64,000 nt of DNA from Azorinus chamasolen (GCA_963576725.1 OY755241.1:54994484-55058483); one strand, 5' to 3'. Positions 41,840 through 52,111 are shown, numbered from the stretch's first letter. The notes: generated from the letters alone by a model not told the origin. Program-made: numbers and translations.

Positions 41840-42430
41840 TTTATAGCTCTTTTGGTGCCAAATGATATTTGCCTGCACCCATCAGTTTTAAGTGTCAGAG
41901 CGGATTTAGATTCAATTTCTTCTTATAAGATAAGTGGAGTGTAAAATGGTTTGGATCCTGATGAGACATCAAGTTACTCAGTATCTAATCTGGGTCCATG
42001 CTTATAAAACGCTTACTTGATTAAGAGTTCGTTCTCAAGTTTTTGATTGGTCAGATTTGAGCCTCTGGCTCAAATCTGACCAATCAAAAGCTTGAGAACT
42101 CAAATCTGACCAATCAAAAGCTTGAGAACGAAACTCAGACCCTACTAAAAGCTTTATAAGCATGGACCCAGGATCTCAACTGCTTGCAAAGCTAATCAAA
42201 GGTAAAGGTGGAACTCTCCATCAAGTAGAAGTTTTTCTGGATAATGCGAGAAGTTTTAGTCCCCTATATATTAGATATACATTTAAACTTCCATATCAGC
42301 TCAAAGTGGGAGAAATGAGCCAGTAAAGGAGATTTTTTCTCCAAAATTGTTCTCAAGTATGAGCCCTGAATCACAGATTCAACCAATGCAGCTATCTCTA
42401 TGAGTACTAAGGCTGTGAAAGAGTTAAGCA
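41840..42430 (+). mobile_element. C-like MITE interrupted by an I element
   Basis: cttttggtgccaaatgatatttgcctgc start, hairpin tggatcctgatgagacatc / ctaatctgggtcc, I element, then tctcaactgcttgcaaagc and much later gctgtgaaagagttaag. The right part is longer than in other C copies. Confidence 0.5.
42000..42172. repeat. I foldback nested in C
   Basis: Borders gggtccatgcttataaaac and ttataagcatggaccc. Arms gttctcaagtttttgattggtcagatttgagcc and their complement. The segment tctgaccaatcaaaagcttgagaac is repeated once on the right. Confidence 0.75.
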
Positions 42431-42496
42431 AATGTTTATTGATACATAAACATTTCTTATGCTGGTATCTTTTTACAATGTTTATAATTTAAATTA

Positions 42497-42689
42497 CTAT
42501 AGCTGCTTCTTGTAGGTAAAAATGTACACTCCTATTGTGTCATTTGCATACTTTTCCCATTTCTCTTTAATGTCCTTTGAGAGAATTTCATCTGCTCTGC
42601 TACATGGTTCTACTTTGTTTGTTGTTCCTGAGTTGTTTGTTGTTGTTCCTGAGTCTTCTGTAGTCCATCCAAAGGCATTAGTGATACAC
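42497..42689 (-). CDS. Small unknown protein, second exon
   Basis: After acceptor TTTTTGTGTTTACAG... the exon reads CITNAFGWTTEDSG, a Thr/Asn-rich linker, then EPCSRADEILSKDIKEKWEK YANDTIGVYIFTYKKQL and a TAG stop. Joined to the exon at 44435 it gives 69 residues. The C-terminal half looks like a helix followed by a hydrophobic strand. No signal peptide is clear. I recognise no family. An alternative first exon cannot be excluded, and the model has no transcript support. Confidence 0.5.
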
Positions 42690-44434
42690 CTGTAAACACA
42701 AAAGATAATCTTAGCTTTAATCCACCATTGACAGTCATTTTTTTTCAAAACAAATTCTGTTAAATTTAGTTTGAACATTTTAGAAGAGTGTTATAGACTG
42801 TTAGCTAAAGATAATTTATTCCAAATTACATTGAAATATGCCCAGTCATTGAAAATGTAGGGATTGCGTTTTGTTCTCTTCAAATACCAGGGTTCGTTTT
42901 ATAATTAATTCTTTGTGAAGGAAGTAAATTGGGAACAAATATACTTTGCCGGTCCCCCAAAAAACTACGAGAAATGTAGGTATTTTACTCTGTCGCGTGG
43001 GAGGGTTCTTAAATCAATAAATACGAAAAAGTAAGCTCCAAACCCCCACTAAATGGAATCCTACAAACGTTTATGTATACATTCTTGTATATTTAATGTA
43101 ATTATCGGGGTTGCTGTCCCCGAACCCCCGCTTATCGGATGATAGAACTGAAACAAAATACCGGCGTGTTTACTCCTGCATAGCAACGAGTCTAGTGCAT
43201 CCAGCGACTTAATAAGAAAATTCTAGGGACCTGCATAGTAAATTCAACCTGATGTTCCAAATGAGTGAAATGACTATGTTGGCTGGGAAAACCTGTTCTG
43301 ACAAGACATTGTAATGCCTAAAAGTGAATCCTACAGGTAATGAAATAGATAAAATCACAAATTAAGAAGGAAAGTGTGCATTCTACAATAAACAATAACT
43401 TAGACAACAACAAGTAATCTTTTTCTCGATAGTGGCACCTTTGGGTGCCGGACGTTTCGGTAATTAAATGAGCATTTTGGTAAATTGAACTTATATAGTA
43501 ACTCGTTACAACGTTTTGGTAAAAAGGTCATTATAAAGTACTTATCTTCTATCTTTCCAAAATGTCTTTATAATAAATAAAAACATTATTTTCAGGACTG
43601 ATGACATTGTTCATATTAATATTTATTTATAGTATTAATAATTAATTTTTATTGTTAAGTCAGTTAATTAACTATTTAATTTACCGGCACATGTTTTATG
43701 GTAATAAAAGTGGGATAATACTTTAGTGGTTCTGCACTCGTATGGAAGAAGAAGAAGAATGGTTGTACCTGTTTGCAAACTTTGCATGGGTCTTTGATAA
43801 TTGTTATGCTTAAGATTTGATGTTCTCACTCTTCTAAGATTATAGGTATTCTTAATCAGTTGAATACTTTTAATATTAAACAAACACCGCCGTAATTCAA
43901 TAATTGGTAATAAATGGTAGTACCAGTTTGCACCCGCTGACGGAATGAGCCTTTGATATTGTTATATGCTTAAGATTCTAGATGTTTGCACCTTTCTTTA
44001 AAGTTAGTTATAATGATAACAATTTGATGTATACACAGCTTGTACCCAGAGTACAATGAGCTACCCCAGTGTTCCAAACCTCAACACCAAGATAATACCA
44101 TTATAACACATGATGGAAGGTGTGGAAATTTGCTGAAATACCTGTGTATAATTACTACATAATCACCTTTTTACCAAAATGTTGATTCTGTTTACTACTG
44201 GTCATTTACAGAAACTTGGGTAAATGATTAAATCCCACCTTTTGACGCTTTGCTAACAGAGTAGACTCGGATCAGATTCTCCTAAAATCCCTGTGTTCAA
44301 ATCTACAATCAAGGTCTTTGGGAGTTCTTATTACTTGTGGGCAAATGCTAATTCATTATTCACGATGTGATTATTTCTTCCATAAATATGCATAAGGGAC
44401 ATATTTAGCACTGTTATACCCGTAATGGTCTTAC
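42690..44434. other. Intron-like unique sequence with a diverged tandem duplication
   Basis: 43720-43980 contains two loose copies of a segment with accWgtttgcaaac/cc, gatattgttatgcttaagat and cactcttct. No MITE with clear ends and no exon supported. Confidence 0.4.
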
Positions 44435-44451
44435 CTTAGAATTGCAAACAT
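44435..44451 (-). CDS. Tiny candidate first exon (MFAIL + split Arg)
   Basis: ATG at 44451-44449 followed by five codons and a strong donor AG|GTAAGAC. The exon ends in phase 2, which suits the exon at 42689 and also ENDOV at 40668. It may start one gene, the other, or both by alternative splicing. A short open leader precedes the ATG, with an in-frame TAG further up. Evidence is the donor and phase only. Confidence 0.35.
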
Positions 44452-44842
44452 GTTGACTGTTTCTAATTGAACGTTTCCAGTTACATGCTGCGTTAAATCC
44501 TACGCTACTTTAAAACTTCTTGAGCAGTATTTAAGATTATTCTCCCATTTTCCTCATTAAAGTTTCGTTTAACTTCTTTGTTGACAAATGACTTGATTAA
44601 AACAGACTATTTCATCCTAATTTCATCATTATCTGAGACATGGAGCAGAAATACAACATTTCTAATCTGAGTTACGAAGACGCTGTGTTGTTTACAGTGA
44701 GGATTGGTAGAAATCATCAGCCTAATATTTGTAATTAACGGTGGACTTTTGGCGGTACCTTTAATTCTTTATCACATTATTTATTATTTATTTATATATT
44801 TGTTTGTTTTATTGATTCATAGATACATTGAATTATTTATTA

Positions 44843-44972
44843 ACATACACACTGGCACTACTGTGATAAAAAGACTATAGTTCTATCCATAACACTTATT
44901 ACAGTAATCATACAATAGGTGTTATAATTAGAACTATATATGGTCGTTTTCGATATAGTGCCAGTGTATATA
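44843..44972. mobile_element. Small inverted-end element with CACTGGCACTA ends
   Basis: tacacactggcactactgtgat...actatagttc is opposed to gaactatatatggtcgttttcgatatagtgccagtgta. About 130 bp, TA at both edges. Confidence 0.65.
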
Positions 44973-45061
44973 TACTTTGTTTGATTTCATTATTTTATTT
45001 TGATTTTATTGTTCCTTTTAATTAATTAATCCATCCATTAATAAATTGATCAATCAATGAA

Positions 45062-45180
45062 TTCAAGTCAAGTCAAGTCAAGTCAAGTCAAGTCAAGTCA
45101 AGTCAATTCACTTCACTTCACTTCACTTCACTTCACTTCACTTCACTTCACTTCACTTCACTTCAATTCAATTCAATTCA
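45062..45180. repeat. Two adjacent pentanucleotide microsatellites
   Basis: (tcaag)n to about 45107 followed by (ttcac)n to about 45165, ending in ttcaattcaattca. Confidence 0.95.
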
Positions 45181-45463
45181 GTTCATTTATTTATTAATTC
45201 ATTTATATATCTAGGAGAACGGTTAATGCACATCAATTCATAATTCGGTAGATCATATAGAATTTTTTCTTATTTTTGAGTTGTCCAATACCATACATTC
45301 CAATACGGTTTTTATCATTTATTGTAAATGCATGCATAGTATGACGTCCTTTTTGAAAAATCATAACTTTTGTTTTGTCTGTTTTTATTTCTGAACTTCA
45401 TTTGAATCAGAGACATATACATACATGTGTATATCAATACATGCATATATAAGTCTATGTTTG

Positions 45464-45690
45464 AATCCTTTACTCCTTGACTAAATTAATGGCGATATAT
45501 AATGACATCATGAATATTAATTAGATAAATGTTTATAATGGCACATGGACACAGGTAGTTTTGTCCATGTCAGAAACTGTATAATTATGTCTATATTATT
45601 TCATAGGTAAACAGCCCCTGGAGCCGCCTGATAAGGGTTTGCCCTGTTTGCAGAGGCGTAGAAAGGTGTATTTATGGAGCAAAGGGTGAA
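45464..45690 (-). mobile_element. A2 MITE
   Basis: cctttactccttgac start, A2 flank, damaged hairpin (aggtaaacagcccctggagccgcctg), ends ggagcaaagggtgaa. Confidence 0.7.
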
Positions 45691-45698
45691 GCAGGGAT

Positions 45699-45914
45699 TT
45701 TAACCTTTTCGCTGCCAAACTCTGTCGTCTGCTAACTTTATCGTCTGCTACAAATTTTCATTCTTTTGATTTTCTTCATTTTTGTTTCAAAAACATAGTA
45801 ACAGTAACAAACAGTTTTGATCCTGATGCGACGCCGGGTTACTCGGCGTCTCATCTGGATCCAAACTGTTTGCATAGGTAATCACAGGTCCGGCATTGAC
45901 AGCGAAAGGGTTAA
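45699..45914 (+). mobile_element. C TTAA-type MITE, intact
   Basis: TTAACCTTTTCGCTGCC to CAGCGAAAGGGTTAA, about 95% like the copy at 8321 by eye, so a recent family member. Confidence 0.9.
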
Positions 45915-46084
45915 AGACCATTTTATAGAGACTGTAGACTGAGGGTTCAACGAACAACAACACTACATCATCACAGAATAACATCACAAATGGTTTAACA
46001 TCTACTTTAATGTTGTCAACTAATTTGTCAGTATGTTAAGTAAAGTCCAGTTCTTTAGTGAGAGGTATCCCTACGTATTTAGCA

Positions 46085-46210
46085 TTATCAGGGTCCAGGC
46101 TTATAAAACTTTTTAGTTGAGTCTGAGTTCGTTCTCAAGCTTTTGAATGGTATCAAAAACTTGAGAACGAACTCAGACTCAACTAAAAGTTTTATAAGCA
46201 TGGACCCAGA
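46085..46210. repeat. I foldback, complete
   Basis: atcagggtccaggcttataaaac ... gttttataagcatggacccagat. The apex is shortened to gaatggtatc. The outer arms show the same A/T mismatch as the TTAA hairpins. Confidence 0.8.
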
Positions 46211-46254
46211 TGATTTTAACACTGTATTATGGAACAAATAAGGAAATACAAAAG

Positions 46255-46650
46255 GTGTTGTGTTCTTACTTCCTAGTTATATGCAGAACTTTACAATTAT
46301 CCGGACTGAATTCCATCCCCCAATCTCGTCCCCATTGAATTGACTGCTAAGTGGACAATGGTGCCATCTGACAACAGTTCAATCACACATTTAATACGTC
46401 TGGCAGGTCATTAATTTAGGCCCCAAAAAAGACTGAGACCAACGACTGAGCCTTGTGAGACCCCTGACAGATAGTACGTCAGATATGTTACCGTCCACAC
46501 CAACTCTCTGCAACCGGTTATATAGTAATGATCTGATCCAATATTTTACGTTTGGGATCACCCCAAATCTGTTTATTTTATAGATGACTTTGTGATGATT
46601 ATCTTTCTTGAATGCTTTCATCACAATAATATCATTCTGCTGACCATTAC
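46255..46650 (-). pseudogene. Non-LTR retrotransposon reverse transcriptase fossil
   Basis: Minus strand: GQQNDIIVMKAFKK, YKINRFGVIPNVKYWIRSLL, YNRLQRVGVDG, then in a shifted frame LSGVSQGSVVGLSLF, which is the SG.PQGSVLGP..F block of LINE reverse transcriptases. Further on comes WGMEFSPDNCKVLHITRK, the W...F...KC..L...RK block. At least two frameshifts and deletions remove the YADD region. Closest in style to the Jockey/CR1 group, but the clade cannot be fixed. Confidence 0.85.
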
Positions 46651-46861
46651 ATCATGTTACATGATATTGAGTGAAGGTGATCATCTGTGTCTCGCAGCAA
46701 CGTTTTGACCTAAAACCCATGTTGGAAAAGAGAAATTAGAAAGTGTTCATCGAAATGACCCATTAACTTTGAGACAATTGTGTGTTTACCATATTCATAA
46801 TGGCTGCTACTTGTCTATTTCAGACTGATTAGTTGTGGCTGTGAGGAGACAACCTGCCAAG

Positions 46862-47015
46862 TACAATAAACCCCCTCTAAACCGGACGTTAAATTTAGTA
46901 TCAATATCGGTCTTGCATCCATCCCTAGGAGCTTTCTGCACGACTTTCAGCCTGCATTAAGCAGCCACCTAAAATTATCTAAATTCTTCTCTCAGGTTTA
47001 GATGGGGTTTAAGTA
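46862..47015. mobile_element. E MITE, left hairpin arm deleted
   Basis: caataaaccccctctaaaccgg start and ctcaggtttagatggggttta end. Only the right arm (aggagctttctgc...ctgcattaagcagccacc) is kept. Confidence 0.7.
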
Positions 47016-47129
47016 CTTTAAAGTGACTGTAAAATATTCAAGGCTAGAAAAGAGGTTTTGAAATGTTAATAAAGCTATATAAATTTCAATTAGGACATTG
47101 ATCATAAACCTCACATACATGTGGCAATG

Positions 47130-47358
47130 TTAACCCTTTCCTCCATAGGCTATTTTTAGACCAAACCGCTTTAAATGAATCTACCGAAAAGGATAATTAA
47201 CTAGAGAAAAGGACTCTTTTAGTATTTTGTAGTTTGAAACCATTGTGATAAATAGAGCATTTGTTCCTATAGGAGCAAATGCTCTATTTATCACAATGGT
47301 TTCAACAGGTGATTTTTATAGAGGCGTAGAAATGCGTATTTATGGAGGAAAGGGTTAA
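47130..47358 (-). mobile_element. B TTAA-type MITE, intact
   Basis: TTAACCCTTTCCTCC to GGAGGAAAGGGTTAA, perfect hairpin, inverted ends. Confidence 0.9.
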
Positions 47359-47399
47359 CAATTTTGACAGGTATTTAATCAATGGTCCAAATAAGATGC

Positions 47400-47517
47400 G
47401 TACATTTAAATATTTTTAAGAAAATACTTCTTTTTTTTGTTTCTTCTCCAAACCCTATGTTTTGGCTACTCTTTAGAACCGCGTCTTTGGTACGATTCTA
47501 AAGAGTGGTCACAATGT
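47400..47517. repeat. H foldback
   Basis: ccaaaccctatgttttggctactctttagaa and attctaaagagtggtcacaatgtag around ccgcgtctttggtacg. The left arm is mutated. Confidence 0.75.
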
Positions 47518-47870
47518 AGCAACGAATGTCGCACCGACGCTAAATGTCGCACTTGACGTTATATGTCGCAAGGATGACGCTAAATGTCGGAACCAACGCT
47601 AAGTGTCACAAAACCTCCCAGCGCTTTACGTCGCATCTGAAATGCAAAATGTAGCAATAAATTGTACTACCGCTATATGCCGCAATATCAACTCCTTTAT
47701 AAGCACTGTCTTGAAGTATTACTATCCTAGATAAGCTCCTAACGCATCCAGGAACAGTGATCCAGGGTTTACCGGAGATGAACCGTGTACGACCGCAAAG
47801 GCCCAGTCTTACTGTGCCGGTTTCAGATGCCGGTGTATTCCGCCGTTCAACAGTAACATTTATCATAACT
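47518..47870. repeat. Short atgtcgca repeats and a GC-richer unclassified segment
   Basis: 47518-47680 has seven or more loose copies of gacgctaaatgtcgca and variants. From 47700 to 47870 follows a GC-richer stretch (ggcccagtcttactgtgccgg) open on the minus strand for 86 codons, without a recognised domain. Confidence 0.45.
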
Positions 47871-47874
47871 CATG

Positions 47875-48051
47875 TACACCTCCTGTAGGAGCCGACTGAT
47901 CAAGGTCTGCACTATTTATTTATGATATGACATAAATATGATTCTATTGTTTGTGCCATGACCAAACATTCCTATGTCAATGTATTATTATAACAATTAA
48001 TCAGATATTCATAATGACATTGTTTCTTATACATATGGAGTAAAGAGTTAA
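47875..48051 (+). mobile_element. A2 MITE, left half lost
   Basis: Starts in the hairpin right arm (cctcctgtaggagccgactgatc) and ends GGAGTAAAGAGTTAA. Confidence 0.65.
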
Positions 48052-48085
48052 ATACATGTAGACGGAAACTCATTTAGCACTCGTG

Positions 48086-48280
48086 TTTAACTCTTTTAAT
48101 TAACGATGATATAATAGAGTGGAATAGTTTATCACAGTTTAAAACTCCAGTTCAATCCGTATGAAAGGGTATGATTTGTGAGCGGAGCTTGAATGACACT
48201 ATTGCAGACCCCGATGAGAAAGCTCTCCGATTTGGTTTACAAATAGCGGTCCATTCGTTTCACGCAATCAAAGGGTTAGA
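48086..48280 (+). mobile_element. G-type MITE, decayed
   Basis: TTTAACTCTTTTAATTAACG start, gcagaccccgatgagaaagc, ends atcaaagggttaga. Confidence 0.45.
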
Positions 48281-48282
48281 CT

Positions 48283-48350
48283 TCATGATAATCTGTTTCC
48301 ATTGCGTCCTGTCTTCCACTGCTCTCTGAGATGTTGTAACACTCAAGCAG
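48283..48350 (-). pseudogene. Possible LINE 3' tail
   Basis: Minus strand reads TTSQRAVEDRTQWKQIIM KS, like the C-terminus of LINE ORF2 proteins (RA.EDR..W..I). Only about 20 residues, so weak on its own. Confidence 0.4.
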
Positions 48351-48392
48351 GTCTACTCTGTTTGCTTATGGAATAGTGAAAAGCGTTTGAAA

Positions 48393-48575
48393 TACTGTAA
48401 AAACACGCTAAGGCGACCACCTAAAAGAGGTATAGTTCTTGGTGGTGGTAGCTTAATGCAAGACAAAAGTATAGGAGCTTTCTGCATTTCTTTTGTCCTG
48501 CATTAAACAACCACATGCTCTTAAGGACACCTATGTTTAATCATTCACTGGTCGGATTAGCAGGGTTTTACTGTA
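48393..48575. mobile_element. E TA-type MITE
   Basis: TACTGTAAAAACACGCTAAGG to AGCAGGGTTTTACTGTA. Half of the apex is lost (gtataggagctttc). Confidence 0.8.
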
Positions 48576-48672
48576 ATAAAAAGAATTCATACTGAAAACC
48601 TGATTCTACAGTTTCTGCCTTGGCATATATCCATGTGTTTGTATACTATAATACAAATCCAGCTAGTAAGGG

Positions 48673-48897
48673 TTAAAACCTTTCCCCTCATATAAACGCC
48701 TTTTCACGCATTTGCAAACATAGTAGACCCAGATCAGACGGCTCCTATAGGAGCCGTCTGATCAGTGTCTGCTCCGTTTGCTTTTAACATGATATAGATA
48801 TTATTTTACAGTTTTTGTCAAAGCAAAATGTCCTTGAAAATTTTATAGTATTTTTTTTGCTTATGTTTGCACACGTCTATATGAAGGAAATGGTTAA
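48673..48897 (+). mobile_element. A-type MITE, A2-like
   Basis: TTAAAACCTTTCCCC to GAAGGAAATGGTTAA, perfect hairpin with apex ctcctataggag. Confidence 0.8.
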
Positions 48898-49020
48898 CTA
48901 TAGAGTCAAACCAGCATGAAATGATACGTTTTTGTTTTGTGAAATGATTTTGGAATGACGAACTGGGTCTACACTGTTTGCAAATGCCAGTGCACTCATT
49001 CCCAGCATTCAAAGGGTTAA
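48894..49020 (-). mobile_element. G-type MITE, one arm only
   Basis: Shares TTAA with the preceding A element. Contains aactgggtctacactgtttgc and ends CAAAGGGTTAA. Confidence 0.6.
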
Positions 49021-49179
49021 CGTTTTATATGCAATCTGTGATAATTATGAAGAAATGATCATTTTCATTTTGTCCATGTTTTATACCAAACCACGAGTTT
49101 CTAAATTTTCCAAACAGTTTGAACACAAAAAATACCAATGTGTAAAATTCACAAACCGAAATATTGAAACAGTTGTGTT

Positions 49180-49292
49180 ATAACTGGGTCTTGAAAACAG
49201 GGTAGCCTCAGATCAGACGACTCCTACTAGCGCTGTCTGATCTGAGTCTACTCTGTTTGCGAAGGTGTTCAGTGGCATAGTTATGGAGCAAA
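49180..49292 (-). mobile_element. A2 MITE fragment
   Basis: Hairpin aaacagggtagcctcagatcagacg / ctgtctgatctgagtctactctg, ends ggagcaaaggga. Confidence 0.6.
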
Positions 49293-49446
49293 GGGATCAC
49301 AAATACTGGGTAATGATAAGTAATGTTTTATATTTACATAATTAATGAAAACAATATTTATTACATACAGTTCGGGCGTTTCCCATGTTAGTATGAAAGT
49401 CATAAATAGGCTGAAAGACAGAAACTTGCTAAGTATGAAATGGTAC

Positions 49447-49655
49447 TTAACCCTTTCCCTCATAGGCTACTTTTACATCCAACTTATTTGAATAAATCTA
49501 CCGGAAAGGAGCATTTACTAGAGAAACTTTTAGAGAAAATTTTAGAATTTTGTAGTTTGAAACCATTATGATAAATAGAGAATTTGTTCCTATATGGTTT
49601 CAAGAAGTGACTTTTATAGAGGCGTAGAAAGGCGTATTTATGGAGGAAAGGGCTA
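49447..49655 (-). mobile_element. B MITE with hairpin deletion
   Basis: TTAACCCTTTCCCTC to GGAGGAAAGGGCTAA. Only the left arm and a few bases of the right arm remain. Confidence 0.8.
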
Positions 49656-49664
49656 ATCATAATC

Positions 49665-50060
49665 TTTTACCTGAGAGAGACGCATTTTCATGCCTTTGTA
49701 AACAGAATAGACCCAGTTAAGACGGTTCCTGTTATACTCTGTTTATGAATTTATCTGATCTGATTCTACAGTTCCTGCCATGACCAAAATATCCTGTGTT
49801 CATGTGTCATTATACAAAGTCTGCTAATGAATATACAGTTAAACTTCGATTATCCGAACACTAAAATACGTATTATTATCGATCTTTAAGATAGGTGGCA
49901 GCTTAATGCATGGTGAAAGTCATGCAGAAAGCTCCTCTAGGAGCTTTCTGCATGACTTTCACCATGCATTAAGCAGCCACCTGCCTAAGAGGGTCTAAAT
50001 TCTTCTATACCGAAAATTCGAATCATCGAGGTTTTACTGTATATTCATTAGGTAAAGGGG
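49665..50060 (+). mobile_element. A2 MITE interrupted by an E/J element
   Basis: Left part with a damaged hairpin, flank to gctaatgaaTA; resumes at TAtattcattaggtaaagggg after the insert. Confidence 0.65.
49834..50041. mobile_element. E/J hybrid TA-type MITE
   Basis: Left end TACAGTTAAACTTCGATTATCCG is J-like; right end cgaggttttactgta is E-like. The core is a perfect E-type hairpin (aggtggcagcttaatgcatgg ... ctcctctaggag ... ccatgcattaagcagccacct). TA flanks both sides. Confidence 0.85.
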
Positions 50061-50103
50061 AAAAGGTAATGAAAACATAAATTTAGCTGCAGCAATTATA
50101 ATT

Positions 50104-50652
50104 TTCACTATGCAGTGAAACCCCTCTAAACTGGACGTTAAAATTAATATCAAAATCGGTCTTTCAGACAGATAACAGCTTAATACAGGTTGAAAGTCAT
50201 AGAGAAAGCAGCCCCTAAAGGTCAAGCTAAGTGCAATCTGACTGGCACATTCAAATAGTTTGGACCCAGATAAGACACTGAGTAGCTCGGCATAACATCT
50301 GGACCGAAGCTGGATCACTTTTGACCTGCATTAAGCTACCACCTGCCTTAGAGACCTCTAAGTATACCTCTTTTTAATGGTCGCTTGACCCTTCGCTTGC
50401 TGAATTTTAAAATACGCATCCCCTTCTTTACCCATATGCCCTATTGTATAACTACATATATCTTCACTGTGTACAAGTATATCGCTGTGCAATGACTGCT
50501 GCGGAGTGCATTGGTTGCACAATCAATTTGTAAATAGTGCAGACCCTGATGAGACAGCTCCTGCAGGAGCTGTCTCATCTGGATCTTCACTATTTACAGG
50601 CACGTATATTGACGTGAATAGCAAGCGAATGGTTAACACAGGTTATACTGTA
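50104..50652. mobile_element. E MITE with C scrap and F element inserted
   Basis: Starts gcagtgaaacccctctaaac. The core is broken at about 50218 by a C-like scrap (atagtttggacccagataagacac...catctggacc) and resumes acttttgacctgcattaagc. The right arm is then split by F. Ends acaggttatactgta. Confidence 0.7.
50385..50636 (-). mobile_element. F TTAA-type MITE nested in E
   Basis: TTGACCCTTCGCTTGC to GCAAGCGAATGGTTAA, perfect hairpin with apex ctcctgcaggag. Occupies the TTAA of the E right arm. Confidence 0.85.
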
Positions 50653-50789
50653 TCAGCAGAGCAGAAGTTTAATTTGTTCAGTATAAAAAAGGGCTTCATG
50701 TTGTTGGATGGTTTGTTTACTGCTATAAAGACATAATCCCTGTTGTATACAGAGGCTCAGAAGCGTAAATAACTTACATGTACTCAATT

Positions 50790-50898
50790 TAACATTTTCA
50801 AGAATAACTCTTTTTTCTCCAACAAACCCTATACAGTGACCACTCTTTAGACTCGTCTCTTAAAGAGTGGTCACAGTACATGGTTTGGTGGAGAAATT
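50790..50898. repeat. H foldback, complete
   Basis: ccaacaaaccctatacagtgaccactctttaga / taaagagtggtcacagtacatggtttggtgg. Confidence 0.8.
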
Positions 50899-51083
50899 AT
50901 GATTTTAGTATTTTGGTACGCACCTTTATCTGTAGATGTAAAAACAGTAAAATCCCTCTTAAGCGACCACTACAACTAAATGTAGATTTTATTTTTTTCT
51001 TAAGGTCAGGTGGTTCCTTAATACAGGTTCAAAGTTATGCAGAGAGCTCCTGTATGAGCTTTAATCATAATCTTCATCATGCA

Positions 51084-51439
51084 TTAACCCATTCCCAACC
51101 TCATTCAATATATCTACCGAAGAAGAGCAGTTAATAGAGAAAAGGGACATTTTAGAATTGCGTAGTTTTGGGAAATCATTGCGATAAATCAAATATTTGC
51201 TCTTATCTTACCTCCTACAAAATTCTTGTCATCCCATTGGTCAATAGAGGTCACGAGAAACCCCCATAGATTCCGTATGGCTTCGCCTCGTCCCATATTA
51301 ATATTTGCTGGCAGTGTATAGTCCATATTAGGGACACTAAGCACTGCATAACTAATAATATGGAGCAAATGCTCTATTAATATCACAATGGTTTCAAAAA
51401 TGACTTTTACAGGGGCTTCAATATAAAAGAATGGGTTAA
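51084..51439 (-). mobile_element. B MITE nested in E and carrying a foreign insert
   Basis: TTAACCCATTCCC start and AGAATGGGTTAA end. Left arm aaatcattgcgataaatcaaatatttgctc to 51202, right arm ggagcaaatgctctattaatatcacaatgg from 51362. About 158 bp lies between the arms where other copies have only an apex. Confidence 0.8.
51212..51343 (-). pseudogene. Exon-like fragment captured inside a B MITE
   Basis: On the minus strand the insert reads acceptor ATTAGTTATGCAG, then 43 open codons (LSVPNMDYTLPANINMGRGE, AIRNLWGFLVTSIDQWDDKN FVG), then donor GTAAGATAAG. The composition is typical of a folded protein. I do not recognise the family. Because both MITE arms flank it closely, gene capture is the simplest reading; a host exon hit twice by B fragments is the alternative. 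Confidence 0.55.
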
Positions 51440-51589
51440 GCAACCACCTGCTTTTAGTGATACCTATCTTTATTTGTATAAATATCACTTTAGACTGGTT
51501 TCACTGCATTACAAACAACCAATATTATCTTGGAACACTGGAAGTTATACGGATAAATTCTTGATTGCCCATTATCCTGCCAAGTTTGA

Positions 51590-51775
51590 CCTATCACTCC
51601 CAAACAGCTTGGATCCATCGAGATGAAACGCCGACCAACTCGGTGTTTCAACAGGATCCAAGCTGTTTGACACTGGTCAGTAGTTCCTGAAAAGTTTGAG
51701 CTAATCGCAAGTAAGTAAAATTTAACTTGCTTATCAGAGTGTGAGCAGACATTATTTTTGTCGGCAGGATAAGGC
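51590..51775. repeat. C-related hairpin with alternative flank
   Basis: aacagcttggatcca...gatgaaacgccgacc / ggtgtttcaacaggatccaagctgtttgacac, followed by gtagttcctgaaaagtttgagc. Confidence 0.55.
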
Positions 51776-52024
51776 TTAACCCTTTACTCCATAAATACGC
51801 CATTCTACGCATTTGCAAACAGAGTAGACCCAGGTCAGACGGCTCCTATAGGAGCCGTCTGATCAGGGCCTGCTCTGTTTGCTTATTATATAATATAGGT
51901 ATGATTCTACAGTTTCTGCCTTGGTAAAAAATTGTTGTGTCCATGTTCTATTATATCAATTAATCCAAGTAACATTCATGATGTCATTGTTTCTTACATG
52001 GATATTTATGGAGTAAAGGGTTAA
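51776..52024 (+). mobile_element. A2 TTAA-type MITE, intact
   Basis: TTAACCCTTTACTCC to GGAGTAAAGGGTTAA with perfect inverted ends and a near-perfect hairpin. Reference-quality A2. Confidence 0.92.
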
Positions 52025-52111
52025 CAAAAGTAATCTTTAAATGTATATAATACATATCACATTGGGGAGTTACAACTATAATATCATTCCTGATGACACG
52101 ACTACTTTGCG

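Larger units (their letters stand above)
50944..51508. mobile_element. E MITE split by a B element
   Basis: ACAGTAAAATCCCTCTTAAGCG start, core to catgcaTTAA, B element, then gcaaccacctgc and agactggtttcactgca end. Confidence 0.75.

Noticed and set aside
47606..47866. 86-residue minus-strand frame
   Set aside because: GC-richer and open, but no domain, splice support or relative recognised; kept only as an unclassified segment.
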